A DNA stretch of 64,000 nucleotides, from the NCBI GenBank assembly GCA_012959525.1, contig DUDB01000037.1, positions 1 through 64,000 on the forward strand, in the 5' to 3' direction. Below are positions 37,201 to 46,800 of this stretch, piece after piece. Numbering within the stretch: position 1 is the first letter of the stretch; each line of letters starts with the position of its first letter. This DNA is from Planctomycetota bacterium. Its GTDB lineage: Bacteria; Planctomycetota; UBA1135; GCA-002686595. Made by a program: the position numbers and the translations under genes. A model generated the notes under the pieces. That model was not told the origin of the DNA. It made no database searches and saw nothing but the letters and a program-made list of their open reading frames with translations.

Positions 37201-37678
37201 CTTGTTGTTCCAGGACCTGGGCAAGCGCGTACTGGGATGCCAGGTCACCTGGGGCAAGGGTCAAGGCCTTGCGGTAGTGGTCGGCGGCCTCCTTCTTGCC
37301 CTCGAGCTGCGCCATGCGTCCCCGTAGAAAGTGCACAATCGCGCTCTCTTGTTCTTGTGCCGCGCGCTTCAAGAACCCCCGCGCCGCCTCTAGGTTGCCG
37401 TCCTTGAGCTCGATCACTGTCGCGCGCAGGAGATCCTCCGCCTGCGCCTTCTCGCGCGCCACCAACGGCGCAAGGACAGAGCGGGCCTGGTCGTAGCGTG
37501 TGGCCGCCACCATGGCGGCTACGCGGTCGCGGGCAAGAGTGTCCTCGGCGCTCGCGTGGGAAGCGGATTCCGGGGGCTTGGGCTCGGGGCCACAGGCCAG
37601 AACCACAAGTCCCAATCCGATTGCCAGAAGAGTTCGAGGAGCTGCGAGGCGGCAGGGGGGCAGCGTGATAGGGGGCAT
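34241..37678 (-). CDS. TPR/VCBS-repeat/ASPIC-UnbV giant lipoprotein
   Basis: This 1145-residue protein is read from ATG 37678, with a lipobox LVVLAC. Residues 30-230 are TPR helices (DLASQYALAQVLEQQDQYEEA). Residues 260-600 hold FG-GAP/VCBS-type Ca2+-binding repeats (DDLNGDRRTDLI, DADHDGDLDLLVVGANG, EDIDGDQDVDLLCGG, DVDGDARMDALCP). Near 640-720 is the ASPIC/UnbV module (NSQGIGAVVELRAG, VLRVTWPNGVVSSD). The last 420 residues are a beta-rich domain. Such CRTAC1-like proteins are frequent in planctomycetes and are thought to be surface-adhesive. It is divergent from the M28 operon. Confidence 0.88.
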   Translation of the reverse strand: MPPITLPPCRLAAPRTLLAIGLGLVVLACGPEPKPPESASHASAEDTLARDRVAAMVAATRYDQARSVLAPLVAREKAQAEDLLRATVIELKDGNLEAARGFLKRAAQEQESAIVHFLRGRMAQLEGKKEAADHYRKALTLAPGDLASQYALAQVLEQQDQYEEAIELCEQLKGAGIEDGGPWYVSSIYLLFRIHNWLNEDEEALRKYTDLWAALQQRGLRAVKESEINEGTLARILPPPAIGNQPEAQIFTPVYESAEVIAPELGGGSELLADDLNGDRRTDLISAGTAGIRVALQGSDGSFHTTSIWNEAAQTLRTIDLHKDGTLDLVFMGTEGLVVLEASGEGAQVSWSPSPLVMPAVGVKVRDIQPVDADHDGDLDLLVVGANGIRWLRNDGAGRTPEDKDGAEPLPRGTFTDVSAEIGLPSAGDWRWCAIEDIDGDQDVDLLCGGPGLLWMGSSLRGGNFEDVSDETFGGADLASQPLFADVDGDARMDALCPSPTDDPAAGRLYLQQPDGAMEPSVRSIPNGAHLVEVDLDLNGTVDVLWPGTDCALAGLLDVGLPSERAVRIGAGPASEKALGPLVVADLESGYGDALAWEILQLQADGVHVQRSTGPMGKAIRIRFKGKKDNSQGIGAVVELRAGSLYRRHFWRGTTTLYGLGAREFVEVLRVTWPNGVVSSDLDVEAGNQILEGASGLGIQTEGLVGSCPFLYTWNGDTFEFVSDVLGITPLGLPMAPGMLVPPDHDEYVLVRGEQLVAREGKLQLQFTEELREVTYLDHVRLDVVDHPAGTEVQPNERFTFPPFPEAHTHVMETMHSPQRVTGSDGEDWTAALKEIDNDHAAPFKRLADGQFYGLSDPHWLELEFDPQALAQAAADAPLRLVCTGWFLWTDASVNMASARTPGVEFVPPMILVPDGDGWSPTGPPVGFPAGKTKTMVLDVSSIVRRDDPRLRISSTLCLYWDSIRLAVGDDAAQVTTALPVHASHLWARGFSAPLPSESDTSPEMFDWDTRADQPRWNQHPGAYTRYGDVLELLTGVDDQFVIMGAGDALELSFDASDLPPLPEGWTRDYLVYLDGWAKDRDPNTLFALEVEPLPHHAMGIYPPPPGMEYPDDAEHRAWRQKWNTRKAYPHVIPLSPRREREWSE

Positions 37679-37770
37679 GGTTCTGGGATCAAGTCGAGGG
37701 GGAGAGGTGCCTGGGGCCGGATCCAACCTAGCGTTAGATCTGAGCCGACTCCAGCGGGAGAACTCGCAGT

Positions 37771-37790
37771 ACGGCGGACTTGCCCGCCGT
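37771..37790. promoter_or_regulatory. Inverted repeat in the divergent region upstream of the M28 operon
   Basis: ACGGCGG and CCGCCGT form perfect 7-bp arms around ACTTGC, in the 230-bp gap between the UnbV lipoprotein and the M28 peptidase genes. It may be an operator or a leader hairpin. Confidence 0.3.
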
Positions 37791-37908
37791 GTTGGCTCAC
37801 GAAGTCACTCTGCGCCCGTAGGTTGCAGAGGGCAATTGCATCCCCGAACCCGGGTGCCCACTATCGGCGCTGTCCCGGGCATCGTCTGGGCGCCGTCCGA
37901 CGACACCC

Positions 37909-40326
37909 ATGGTTGATCCACGCACACTTCAAGCCCCCCCCGCTGGCCCTCGCGCCCACGGGTGGCGTTGCCTACTGGGCCTCGGGGCATGGTTGCTCGC
38001 GAGCCTCCTCGGTTTCTTCGCCATGGATCCGCCTGCACCTCTGCCCGCGACGGTTTCGGGCAATCAGTTCTCAGCCCAACGGGCTGGCGACGCCATGGCC
38101 GGGCTGCTGCAGGGTATGGGCACCCACCCCGCAGGCAGCCCCGAGGCCGGGCGGATGCGCATACGCATTGCGGATCATCTTCGCCTGCTCGGATACCAAC
38201 CCGAGGAGCAGAGTCAATTTGCCGTGGGGAGCGGGGGCACCGCCGGCACCATTCACAACGTCTTCGCCCGGCGCAATGGCCGCGAAGCCGGGCCTGTCCT
38301 GTTGTGCGTGGCTCACTACGACTCCGTCTGGGCGGGACCTGGAGTTTCCGACGACCTCTCCGGAGTGGGCGTACTACTGGAGCTCGCGCGGATTCAGATC
38401 GAGAGCCGCAGATCGCGCCAGCCGGTGGTCTTCCTCTTTACGGATGCGGAAGAGCAGGGCCTCGTGGGCGCTGCGGGGTTCCTTGACCATCCCCTGTGCG
38501 AGGATGTGGGCCTGGTCCTGAACTTCGAGGCCCGAGGTGGGTCGGGTGTGGCCTACATGTTCGAGACGGGTCGCGGTAATGCGGACCTGATGCGCATGTA
38601 TGCCGATTGCGTTTCGCACCCTTCGGCGGCGTCGCTGACCGCCGAGATCTACAAGCGGCTGCCCAACGACACGGACTTCTCGTTTTTTCGTAATGCGGGT
38701 CTGGCGGGCTTCAACTTCGCCTTCATCGAGGACCTGCACGTGTATCACACGCCCCTCGACGATTTCGCTCATCTGTCTCTGGCGAGCTTGCAGCACGAGG
38801 GCGAGCAGGCGGCGCAGTTGATGGAGCGTTGGCTGAATCAGGTTCCCCCGCCCTCGGGTGACGGGGTGGGGGATGTGGTCCACGGGTCCTTGCCCGGTGG
38901 CTGGATGCTCCTCTATGGCGAGGGTACGGCGCGGCTGGTTTCGCTCTTGTGTCTGCTGGCCCTGGTGTGGGCGGCGCAGGGGTGTGTGGCCCGGGGTCGG
39001 GTCAGTTGGGGCGAGGTGGCCGGAGGACTGTCCGTGGCCGGCCTCTGTGTGCTGATCGGGTCAGTGGTCTCGCTGCTCTGGTCGACCGGCCTACGCGGGC
39101 TGGCCGGTACTTCACAACCCTGGTTGGCTCAGCCTCTGTGGCTGCTGGGGATCCAGGTGGGCCTGGCCCTCTGCCTTTGGTGGGGTGTGGTGGTCCGCTG
39201 GGGGCACAGGGTTGGGCGGGTGGGGGCGGTCCTGGGCGCTGCGCTGGGCTGGGGCCTGGGGGCTCTGGCGACGGCACTGTTCCTGCCCGGGATCAGCTTT
39301 CTGTTCACGCCGGTGGCCTTGATCCTCACGGTCACCCTCTACATGACCCCTTGGGACGTCTACCTTCAAAGTCGGCTGGCTCGGGGAATGACGGGTGTTC
39401 TCCCCGTCGCGGCTCTCTTGTGGATCCCCGCTCACCGTGGCCTGGTGGCCGCGGCGGGACCCGGGGTCGAGCTGGCCCTGGCCTTGCCCATCCTGCTGCT
39501 CGGTACCTGTTTCATGCCGCTCATGATCGGGATCCCGACCTGGATGCGACGCAGCCTGGTGGGTCTTGGAGCCCTGGTGCTCTGCGCCTCGTCGGTGGGG
39601 ACGCTGCTGGCTCCGGCACAGAGCGCAGGGCGTCCGGCCAAACTCAATCTGGTCTACGCCCAGGACCTGCCCACGACGGGCGAGGCCCAGTGGCAGGCCC
39701 GGACCTTCGGTCCCCCCTTGCCGGATGCCTACGCGGGTGGCTGGACCTTCACGGAGTACGAGCCGCCCGAGGCCGAGGACCTAGCGCCCCCCCCCGGCTG
39801 GTCCGGTGGCCGCCTCTTCACCTCACCCGCTGCGCACCTGGGTTTGACGCCACCCCATCTGGAGCTTGATCCGGGTGCGTGGGTGGGGCAGGGCGAGGAC
39901 CGGGGCTGGCGCGTGAGTGGCACCCTGTATTCGGGTGCATCCCGGGGTCGCACGAGCCTGCGGGTGTTGGAGGCTCCCGGTCCCGTGAGCCTCGTGGTCT
40001 CAGGACACTCCCTCGGTGTGCGCAAGCGCTTCACCATCATGGACATTCCGCAGGAGGGGCTGCCCGTTGAGATCTGGATAGGGGGGGGAGGTGAGGAAGA
40101 GCCGGAGTCGGAACCGGACGGCGAGTCGCTTGAGGAGGCCGAGGGCCTCGAAGTGCACCTGCGTCTCGTGGATCGCCGCTCGGGCCTGCCCTCCGCGGGT
40201 GCCGACCTGTTGGCTGCCCGGCCTCCGGAGTTTGTTCCCGCCCACGACGGTGATGGGATTCTCGTGGCGGCGGAGCTGAAGCTGACCCTACCCCCGCCTC
40301 CCACGGGAGAGGGGGAGGCCGAGTGA
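37909..40326 (+). CDS. M28 family zinc aminopeptidase with membrane domain
   Basis: This 805-residue protein has an N-terminal membrane anchor (20-38) and an M28 peptidase domain: HYDSVWAGPGVSDDLSG (about 134-150) gives the first His and bridging Asp, DAEEQGLVGA (about 182) the Glu pair, and YHTPLDDF (about 284) the last His. About nine hydrophobic spans follow (340-600), then a soluble beta-rich C-terminal domain with an acidic linker. The layout resembles eukaryotic ER metallopeptidase 1. The stop overlaps the next start (40323-40326, GTGA). Confidence 0.88.
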   Translation: MVDPRTLQAPPAGPRAHGWRCLLGLGAWLLASLLGFFAMDPPAPLPATVSGNQFSAQRAGDAMAGLLQGMGTHPAGSPEAGRMRIRIADHLRLLGYQPEEQSQFAVGSGGTAGTIHNVFARRNGREAGPVLLCVAHYDSVWAGPGVSDDLSGVGVLLELARIQIESRRSRQPVVFLFTDAEEQGLVGAAGFLDHPLCEDVGLVLNFEARGGSGVAYMFETGRGNADLMRMYADCVSHPSAASLTAEIYKRLPNDTDFSFFRNAGLAGFNFAFIEDLHVYHTPLDDFAHLSLASLQHEGEQAAQLMERWLNQVPPPSGDGVGDVVHGSLPGGWMLLYGEGTARLVSLLCLLALVWAAQGCVARGRVSWGEVAGGLSVAGLCVLIGSVVSLLWSTGLRGLAGTSQPWLAQPLWLLGIQVGLALCLWWGVVVRWGHRVGRVGAVLGAALGWGLGALATALFLPGISFLFTPVALILTVTLYMTPWDVYLQSRLARGMTGVLPVAALLWIPAHRGLVAAAGPGVELALALPILLLGTCFMPLMIGIPTWMRRSLVGLGALVLCASSVGTLLAPAQSAGRPAKLNLVYAQDLPTTGEAQWQARTFGPPLPDAYAGGWTFTEYEPPEAEDLAPPPGWSGGRLFTSPAAHLGLTPPHLELDPGAWVGQGEDRGWRVSGTLYSGASRGRTSLRVLEAPGPVSLVVSGHSLGVRKRFTIMDIPQEGLPVEIWIGGGGEEEPESEPDGESLEEAEGLEVHLRLVDRRSGLPSAGADLLAARPPEFVPAHDGDGILVAAELKLTLPPPPTGEGEAE

Positions 40327-42314
40327 GCACCGCTCGCGTGGAGAGCTCGCCGAAGAAGGAACGCCGGGGAGGAACACCCAGGGCTTTCCTGGCCCTGGTG
40401 CTGCTCGTGGCCGCACTACTGCGCGTGTCGTATTTCTTCGAACGCGATGCGTCCATGGATCTGCGCCAGCCGACGGTGGACGCCGGCTTCCACGACGACT
40501 GGGCCCGCAGCCTGGCCTTTGGCTCCGAGGGTGCGAGCGACTGGCGGCCTACGCACTACGCCGACCCACACTTCGACTCCTCGCCCTACCTGCGGCCCCC
40601 GGGATTTCCCTACCTTCTCGCGGGCATCTACCGGATGAGCGGCGGAAGTCACCTGGCCGCCGTGGCGGTGCAGATGATCCTGGGCTGCCTCTCGGTCTGG
40701 CTCCTGTTCTCATTGGTGTGCCGTGCGCTCGGTCCGGGAGCGGCTTTGGTGGCGGCGCTGCTCTTGGGCTGCCATTGGGCGCCCATCTATTTTGAGGGTG
40801 AATTGCATGCGCCGGCTCTTCTGATCGCGCTGGAGCTCGCCTTTGCCTTCTGTCTCCTGCGCTACCACGAGGCGCGCAAGCGAAGTTGGCTGGTTGGCGC
40901 CGCCCTCGCGCTGGGTCTGGCCGTGCTCACCCGGCCCAATGCCTTGCTGTACCTGCCGGCCGCCTGCCTGTGGTTGGCGTGGGTTGGAAAGCGCAGCGCG
41001 CGCGCGTGGGGGAGAGATGCCCTCTGGCTGTGTGCCGGCGTCCTGCTCACCGTGCTACCGGCTACTCTCCGTAACCGGGCGGCCAGCGGCCAATGGGTGC
41101 CGGTGACCACTAACTTCGGGATCAACCTGTACCTGGGGAACCACGCAGGTGCGGATGGCCTGATCCGCGAAGACCCCGCGGGCATCGCCACCTTCAAGAC
41201 CTGCTACGACTACCCCTCGCTCATGGCGCGTTTGGAGACGCGCCTGGGACCCGGGGCTTCCCATGGGGACGTGTCCGACTGGTTTGCCGATCAGGCTTGG
41301 GGGTGGATCTGGGATCACCCGGCCGAATTTGTCGCCCTCACCTGGCGTAAGCTGCGCTGGACCTTGGGGCCCATGGAAGTGGGGCACAACAAGGAGGTCG
41401 CCCTGGAGCGGCGCGCCTCTCCTGTCCTGCGCTATCTGCCCACGCCCTTCCCCTGGATGCTGGGGCTGGCGAGCTTGGGGTGTCTCCTTCACGGTCTAGG
41501 GCGACGAGGGGCGGGTCTGGATGGGGCTCGCGAGGAGGAGGCTCGTCGGCGGCATGAGCTGGCTGCGCTGGCCCTGAGTCTGTTCGCTGCCTATGTCGTC
41601 TCGCTCCTGCCGTTCTTCGCGGCTGCCCGCTACCGGGTTCCTGCCCTGCCTTGGTTGGCCCTGTTGGCCTCCCTCTCGGTGCCCATGCTCCGGCTACAAC
41701 GTTCCCGTGGGCTGATGGCTTTGGGCGGGGCCTGTGCGCTGGTGGTGCTCTGTACCTGGGGTGCCCCTCAAGTTTCTCAGACTGGAGAGAAGTGGCACGT
41801 GGAGCGGGCCATCGCCCAGTCCCTGGCGGGGCATCCTGAAGCCGCGCGTGTGGAGCTGGAGTTGGCCCTGGAGATAAACCCGTCCAGCTTGCGCGCGCTC
41901 TATGAGCTGGCCCTGCTGGAACACAGTCAGGGGCACAAGGCCAAGGCGCGCCAACTCTACGAGCGTGTGCTGCGTAACAATCCCACGCACCATCTGGCCT
42001 TGTTCAACGTGGCGACCCTGCAGAGGGAAGCCGGGGACCTGGACGGCGCCCTGTCGCGTTTTGAGGAGGCGGAAGCCGCTTCACCCATGTTCGCACCCGC
42101 TCTATTCAACCAAGGCCTCTTGCACCTCAATGGGGGCCGCATGCAGAAGGCCGCCCGCTGTCTGGAGCGCGCGATACAGTTGGAGCGTCCCGCCCAGCGA
42201 CTGCTTCAGGAAGCCGAGCGAATCCTGGGGCAGGCCTTGCCCGAGGCTCGCCAGGCGGGCCTCAACGTCGCGCCCCTTGAAGACCTGCTCCAACGCCTGC
42301 GGACGCCGCGCTGA
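40323..42314 (+). CDS. GT-C family glycosyltransferase with C-terminal TPRs
   Basis: This 663-residue protein has an N-terminal span, then many hydrophobic segments and the GT39/GT83-like loop with acidic residues (MDLRQPTVDAGFHDDWA near 40-56). PGFPYLLAGIYR near 94 and RPNALLYLPAACLWLAW near 205 fit the PMT-like fold that uses polyprenyl-phosphate sugars. Residues 490-660 are TPR repeats (ALYELALLEHSQGHKAKARQ, ALFNVATLQREAGDLDGALS) facing the periplasm. It is translationally coupled to the M28 gene and 3 nt before the sulfatase-like gene. It likely glycosylates exported proteins or envelope polymers. Confidence 0.83.
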   Translation: MSTARVESSPKKERRGGTPRAFLALVLLVAALLRVSYFFERDASMDLRQPTVDAGFHDDWARSLAFGSEGASDWRPTHYADPHFDSSPYLRPPGFPYLLAGIYRMSGGSHLAAVAVQMILGCLSVWLLFSLVCRALGPGAALVAALLLGCHWAPIYFEGELHAPALLIALELAFAFCLLRYHEARKRSWLVGAALALGLAVLTRPNALLYLPAACLWLAWVGKRSARAWGRDALWLCAGVLLTVLPATLRNRAASGQWVPVTTNFGINLYLGNHAGADGLIREDPAGIATFKTCYDYPSLMARLETRLGPGASHGDVSDWFADQAWGWIWDHPAEFVALTWRKLRWTLGPMEVGHNKEVALERRASPVLRYLPTPFPWMLGLASLGCLLHGLGRRGAGLDGAREEEARRRHELAALALSLFAAYVVSLLPFFAAARYRVPALPWLALLASLSVPMLRLQRSRGLMALGGACALVVLCTWGAPQVSQTGEKWHVERAIAQSLAGHPEAARVELELALEINPSSLRALYELALLEHSQGHKAKARQLYERVLRNNPTHHLALFNVATLQREAGDLDGALSRFEEAEAASPMFAPALFNQGLLHLNGGRMQKAARCLERAIQLERPAQRLLQEAERILGQALPEARQAGLNVAPLEDLLQRLRTPR

Positions 42315-42317
42315 TCC

Positions 42318-43664
42318 ATGCGAACTACCCTGCAATTTTCCTTGGTCGGCGCGCTCTTGTTGAGCGCCTGTGGGGGGAGCACGGCGGCTGCACCGAACGT
42401 GCTCTTCATCGTCACGGACACCCTGCGAGCCGACCGCCTCGGCTGCTACGGCTCCGATGCCGGACTGACGCCCTACCTGGATCAGCTCGCGGCCGAGGGG
42501 TTGCGCTTCTCCGACGCCTCCTCCCACGCGCCGTGGACCCTGCCGTCCATTGCCTCGATGCTCACCTCTTTGCACCCGGCCGAGCACGGCGCGGGCGGCA
42601 GCCTGGGCGGCTTCAAGCTGATGGACCCGGGGGTCACTACCCTGCCCGCCGTGTTCAAAGGACGCGGCTGGCGCACCCACGCCATCGCCAACGTGGCCTT
42701 CTTGGGCGAGGCGTTCGGAACAACCCGGGACTTCGAGACCACCGATATCGTCGCACCCACGAGCAACCTCGAGATGCGCGTGGCGGGGGCCACGACCCAG
42801 GCCGCTCTGGACTGGCTCGATAAGCGCGACGAGCGCCCTTTCTTCCTGTTCGTGCACTACTTCGATCCCCACGCGGTCTATGCGCCGCCCGATCCCTTCC
42901 GCGAGCGCTTTGCCTCCGGCGTGGACGAGTCCTTCGTTTTCGGCACGCGCCAACAGATGATGGACCTGAGAGCTGGGCGGCTTAACGTTCCCGATGGCGT
43001 GATCCGCCGCGCCGAGCGCCTCTACAACGGGGAGGTGGCATACATGGATGCCCAGATCGGACGCCTGCTCGACGGGCTCAGTGCCCGCGGCTTGGACGAG
43101 AGCACCGTCGTTCTGGTGACGGCCGACCACGGTGAGGAGTTCCTGGACCACGGCGGGTACGAGCATGGCCACACTCTCTACCGGGAGCTGATCCACGTCC
43201 CCCTCATCCTGCGTTACCCCGGGCGCATCATCCCGGGCGTGAACACCATGAGCGTCGCCCACGTGGACCTGGCACCCACGCTTTGCGAGTTGGCGGACAT
43301 CGCGCCCCCAGAGCAGTTCTTGGGGCAGAGTCTGCTAAGAAGCGCGACGGGTGCCTCGGATTCGGAGCCGCGTCCGATCTTGGCCCACGGCAACATGTGG
43401 GGCGAACCTCTGACCTCTTGGCGCAAGGGGCGGTATGCGTTGATTGTGGGTACGGGGGGACGGCAGGAGCTCTACGATTTGGAATCCGATCCACTTCAGG
43501 GGCGAGATTTGGCGCAGGAGATGCCGGACAAGGTGACCGAATTGAGACGCAGTCTGGATCGTGTCCAACTGGCGCTGGGGGCCCTGCATAAGGGGCAGAC
43601 TTTGGATCTGGCCCCTGAGGTGTTGGAGTCCTTGAAAGAGTTCGGTTACGTGGGGGGGGAATAG
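42318..43664 (+). CDS. Sulfatase-fold lipoprotein without formylglycine motif
   Basis: This 448-residue protein has lipobox LLLSAC (Cys18) and the alkaline-phosphatase-superfamily fold: FIVTDTLRADRLGCYG (metal site), HYFDPHAVYAPPDPF and VTADHGEEFLDHGGYEHGH. The position normally filled by C/S-x-P-x-R is APWTLPSIAS, so Thr74 is the probable nucleophile and no formylglycine can form. This resembles phosphoethanolamine transferase-like or phosphonate-type members rather than true sulfatases. Third gene of the M28 operon. Confidence 0.85.
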   Translation: MRTTLQFSLVGALLLSACGGSTAAAPNVLFIVTDTLRADRLGCYGSDAGLTPYLDQLAAEGLRFSDASSHAPWTLPSIASMLTSLHPAEHGAGGSLGGFKLMDPGVTTLPAVFKGRGWRTHAIANVAFLGEAFGTTRDFETTDIVAPTSNLEMRVAGATTQAALDWLDKRDERPFFLFVHYFDPHAVYAPPDPFRERFASGVDESFVFGTRQQMMDLRAGRLNVPDGVIRRAERLYNGEVAYMDAQIGRLLDGLSARGLDESTVVLVTADHGEEFLDHGGYEHGHTLYRELIHVPLILRYPGRIIPGVNTMSVAHVDLAPTLCELADIAPPEQFLGQSLLRSATGASDSEPRPILAHGNMWGEPLTSWRKGRYALIVGTGGRQELYDLESDPLQGRDLAQEMPDKVTELRRSLDRVQLALGALHKGQTLDLAPEVLESLKEFGYVGGE

Positions 43665-43679
43665 CAGGGGGACCCTGCT
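43663..43679 (+). terminator. Hairpin overlapping the stop codon of the sulfatase-fold gene
   Basis: AGCAGGG pairs perfectly with CCCTGCT around GGA, followed by GTTTGC. It begins inside the TAG stop. A similar AGCAGGG-type stem follows the M43 gene, so this may be a recurrent terminator form here. Confidence 0.45.
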
Positions 43680-43754
43680 GTTTGCAAGGCTCTGGCTCCT
43701 GCGGCGAGAAACCAGAGAAGCATGGCTTTCAAGCCCGTAGGATAGGGTTGGGTA

Positions 43755-43784
43755 GGCCGATTGCGTATTGTCTGCCAATCGGCC
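43755..43784 (+). promoter_or_regulatory. 9-bp perfect hairpin upstream of the carboxypeptidase-regulatory-repeat gene
   Basis: GGCCGATTG (43755-43763) pairs with CAATCGGCC (43776-43784) with a 12-nt loop, 37 nt before the GTG start. It could be a leader hairpin or an operator. Confidence 0.35.
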
Positions 43785-43821
43785 CCAGTCTGCCACAGCC
43801 CCTGCTTCCGGTTCTCTCCGC

Positions 43822-46800
43822 GTGAAGAAACGCACCCTCGAATTTCCCCTCGCAACCCTCCTCGTTGCGGTGATGGGGATCTGGTATGTCACGACCACCC
43901 GCGCGCCTGAGGGGCGCGACCGGGTGGTGATGGTCGATGGTGGTGGCGGTGGGCAGGCGGGCGTGCAGGGTCCCGAGGGGACCCTGGTGGCCGTCCAAGC
44001 GGAGGAGGCCAAACCCGCGGCCGATCGCGACCAGGCCGCGCCCCAGGCGGCCCTTGAGGTGGGAGGGGTCAGTGCCGGACGAGCGGGCTGGTGGCGCGCT
44101 CCCAAGAACTCCACCTGGGCGGTCGGACGCGTGGAGCGGCCTGAGGGCACTCCCTCAGACGAAACGCTCTGGGTGACGGCTCAGGGGTCGCGCTTTTCTG
44201 AGCACCAGGACTCGCGCGACACGCACACCGTCATCGCCCAGGCCGACGGGTCTTTCCGGGTGGCATTCTCAGGCCGCACGCACAGCAAGGGCCGGTTGTG
44301 GGTTCGCGGGCGGTATTGCTACATGGACGAGCCCCTCTGGGTGCACCTCGAAGACCTGAAAGAGGAGGTGGTCCTGAAGCCCAAGCTGGGCGGGCGCCTG
44401 CTCGTCAAGGTTCTGCCCCCACGGATTGTGGCGTTTGGGGACGGCGTCCTCGATGGTGTCAGCGTGGAAGCCGTGCGCGGCAGTTTCCCGACGCAGAAAA
44501 AGCTCAACGGATGGAGTCGGGCGGAAGGGGAGTTCGAGATCGGGGGGCTCGCCAGTGGCGTGGCCCACAGGGTGCTGGCCCACTCGGAACTCTACGCCGA
44601 CGGTGAGGTGCGCGGCATCAGCGTAGAGGCGGGCGACACCTTGAACGTGGACGTAGCTCTAGCCCTGGGCGCCACCGTGGCGGGCACCGTGAGCGACTCC
44701 AATGGCGCGCTCCTTGAAGGCGCCCGGGTCTATCACATCAGCGCCGAGCAAGCGGGTCAGCGCATTCCCTTCCTCAAGGCCAACCCGGAATTTGAGAGGC
44801 TGACCCACGCCGGTCGTTTTGAGTTGACCGGTGTGCCGCCCGGCGAGCGCATGCTTGTCGTAGAGGCCGACGGCTTCCTTGAGGCGACCAAGGAGCTCGG
44901 TAACTTGCGCGACGGGGAGCGGCGGTTGGCCGTGGACGTGCGCCTCGACGCTGGGCGCAGTGTGGGCGGGGTCATTCTCTGGCCCGACGGGTCACCCGCC
45001 GTAGGTGCCGACGTGCGCCTAGCCCAGAAGAGCGAGATGATGGGCATGGAAGTGGGCCGCATCATGGGCGAGATCCAGGCGGGCCCCGATGGGAGCTTCA
45101 AATTCCCCGCCCTTGGCGATGGAACCTGTGAGGTGACCGCGAGCTCCCTGCACCCCGATGACCGCCCCGCTTCGGGCAGCAAGCTGTCGAAGCTCAAGGC
45201 GCGTCGCATTCCGCGCTGGATGGCGCGGGTGGAGGACGTGGCTCCCGGTAGCCATCAACTCGCCCTCACCCTCACCTCCGGCAACGTGGTCTCTGGCAAG
45301 GTGGTGGACGACGCTGGGGAGCCGGTCAAGGCCTTCCGGGTTACGGCGACCCCCGAGGCCGATGGCTTCATGAGCGCGGGCTCCATGAAACCGGTGCGCG
45401 AGAAATTCAAGGTCGAGGACGGCGAGTTCGCTCTCCAGGGTGTGCAGGTTGGCCGTTGGGAGGTTCGAGTGACCGCGACAGGGTACGGGGACTCCGACCG
45501 TCAGAAGGTGAGCATTCCAGGCGCCGATGAGTTGCGCTTCGTCTTGGCGCGTACGGGAGTGGTGACGGGTATCGTCCGAGCGCCCGATGGGTCGGGTGCG
45601 GCGGGTGCGAGGATCATGGCCAAACACGGCGAGAACAAGTCCATAGGAGTAGATGCCGATGGTGAGGGCAAGTTCATAGCTGGCAACCTTGAACCTGGAT
45701 GGGTGGAGATCTCGGCCACGGGGGAGGGCTACTCGGGCAGCGAAACCCAGAAATTCCAGATCACGTCGGCAGCCAAGCGCGAGGGGATCGTTCTGGCTCT
45801 TAGACCCGGAGCGGTGATTGTGGCCGAGCTTCACAGGGACATGGAAGAGCGTGCGGGCCGGCGCATCAGTCTTTCGGGACCCACCACTCGCCGCCTAGAG
45901 ACGAACAGTGCCGGCAGCGTGCGCTTCGACGGCTTGGATGCGGGTAAGTACACGGTGAGCCTCGCTCCGACCGGAAGCCGCGGAGGACGCGGCCGCGGCG
46001 ACTGGGTCATGCGCATGGCCAACAGCAAGAAGGCCGACGTGGAGGTGCGCGAGGGCGAGGAGGCCTTCGTGGTCTTGGGCGCGCCCTCGCCCACGGCGGT
46101 GAGGGTGAGTGGCACGGTGACTCGCGGCGACGAGCCTCTCGCTTCAGCACTCGTCGTGGCCGCCCCGGAGCGTGGGGACGACGACCTGACTTCCGCGGTT
46201 AGGGCTGACGATCAGGGGCACTACGAATTGGTACTGGATCATCCCGGGGATTGGCGCTTCCAGGTGGGTTCCAACCAGCGTGAGCTGGTGGCCTTCATGG
46301 AGTCGGTACCCGGGGGCGACAACGTTGTTATCAACTTCAGCCTGCCCGAAGGCCGCATCGAGGGCCGGGTGACCGGTCTGGGGGGCCGTCCGGAGGAAGG
46401 GCTGCGCGTGACCCTGAGCGGGGGTACGACGCCAAGCGCGGGACCGGGCGAAGGCCGGGGCCGACCCAGCCCCTTCGCGGGTCGCTCGTCCACGACCAAC
46501 TCCGATGGGGAGTACTCATTCAAGGACCTTGCGCCAGGCAACTATCTCCTGCGCGCCGGGGGCACCGATGGCTGGGGCTTCAGGCCGGCGCAGCAGAGTG
46601 CAAAGCTGGGACGCGTGCTGATCGACGTGAAGGTCGAGTTCGCGGATCAGGTACAGCGCATCGACCTACCCCTACCTGCGGCCGGGGAGATCACGGGAAC
46701 AGTGCAGGACTCTCAGGGGGGGCCGGTCAGCGGCGCGCGCATCCAGGTTATCGACGAGGCCGGTCACAACCTCTCCAACTTCGGCAACGTCCGCAGTGGT

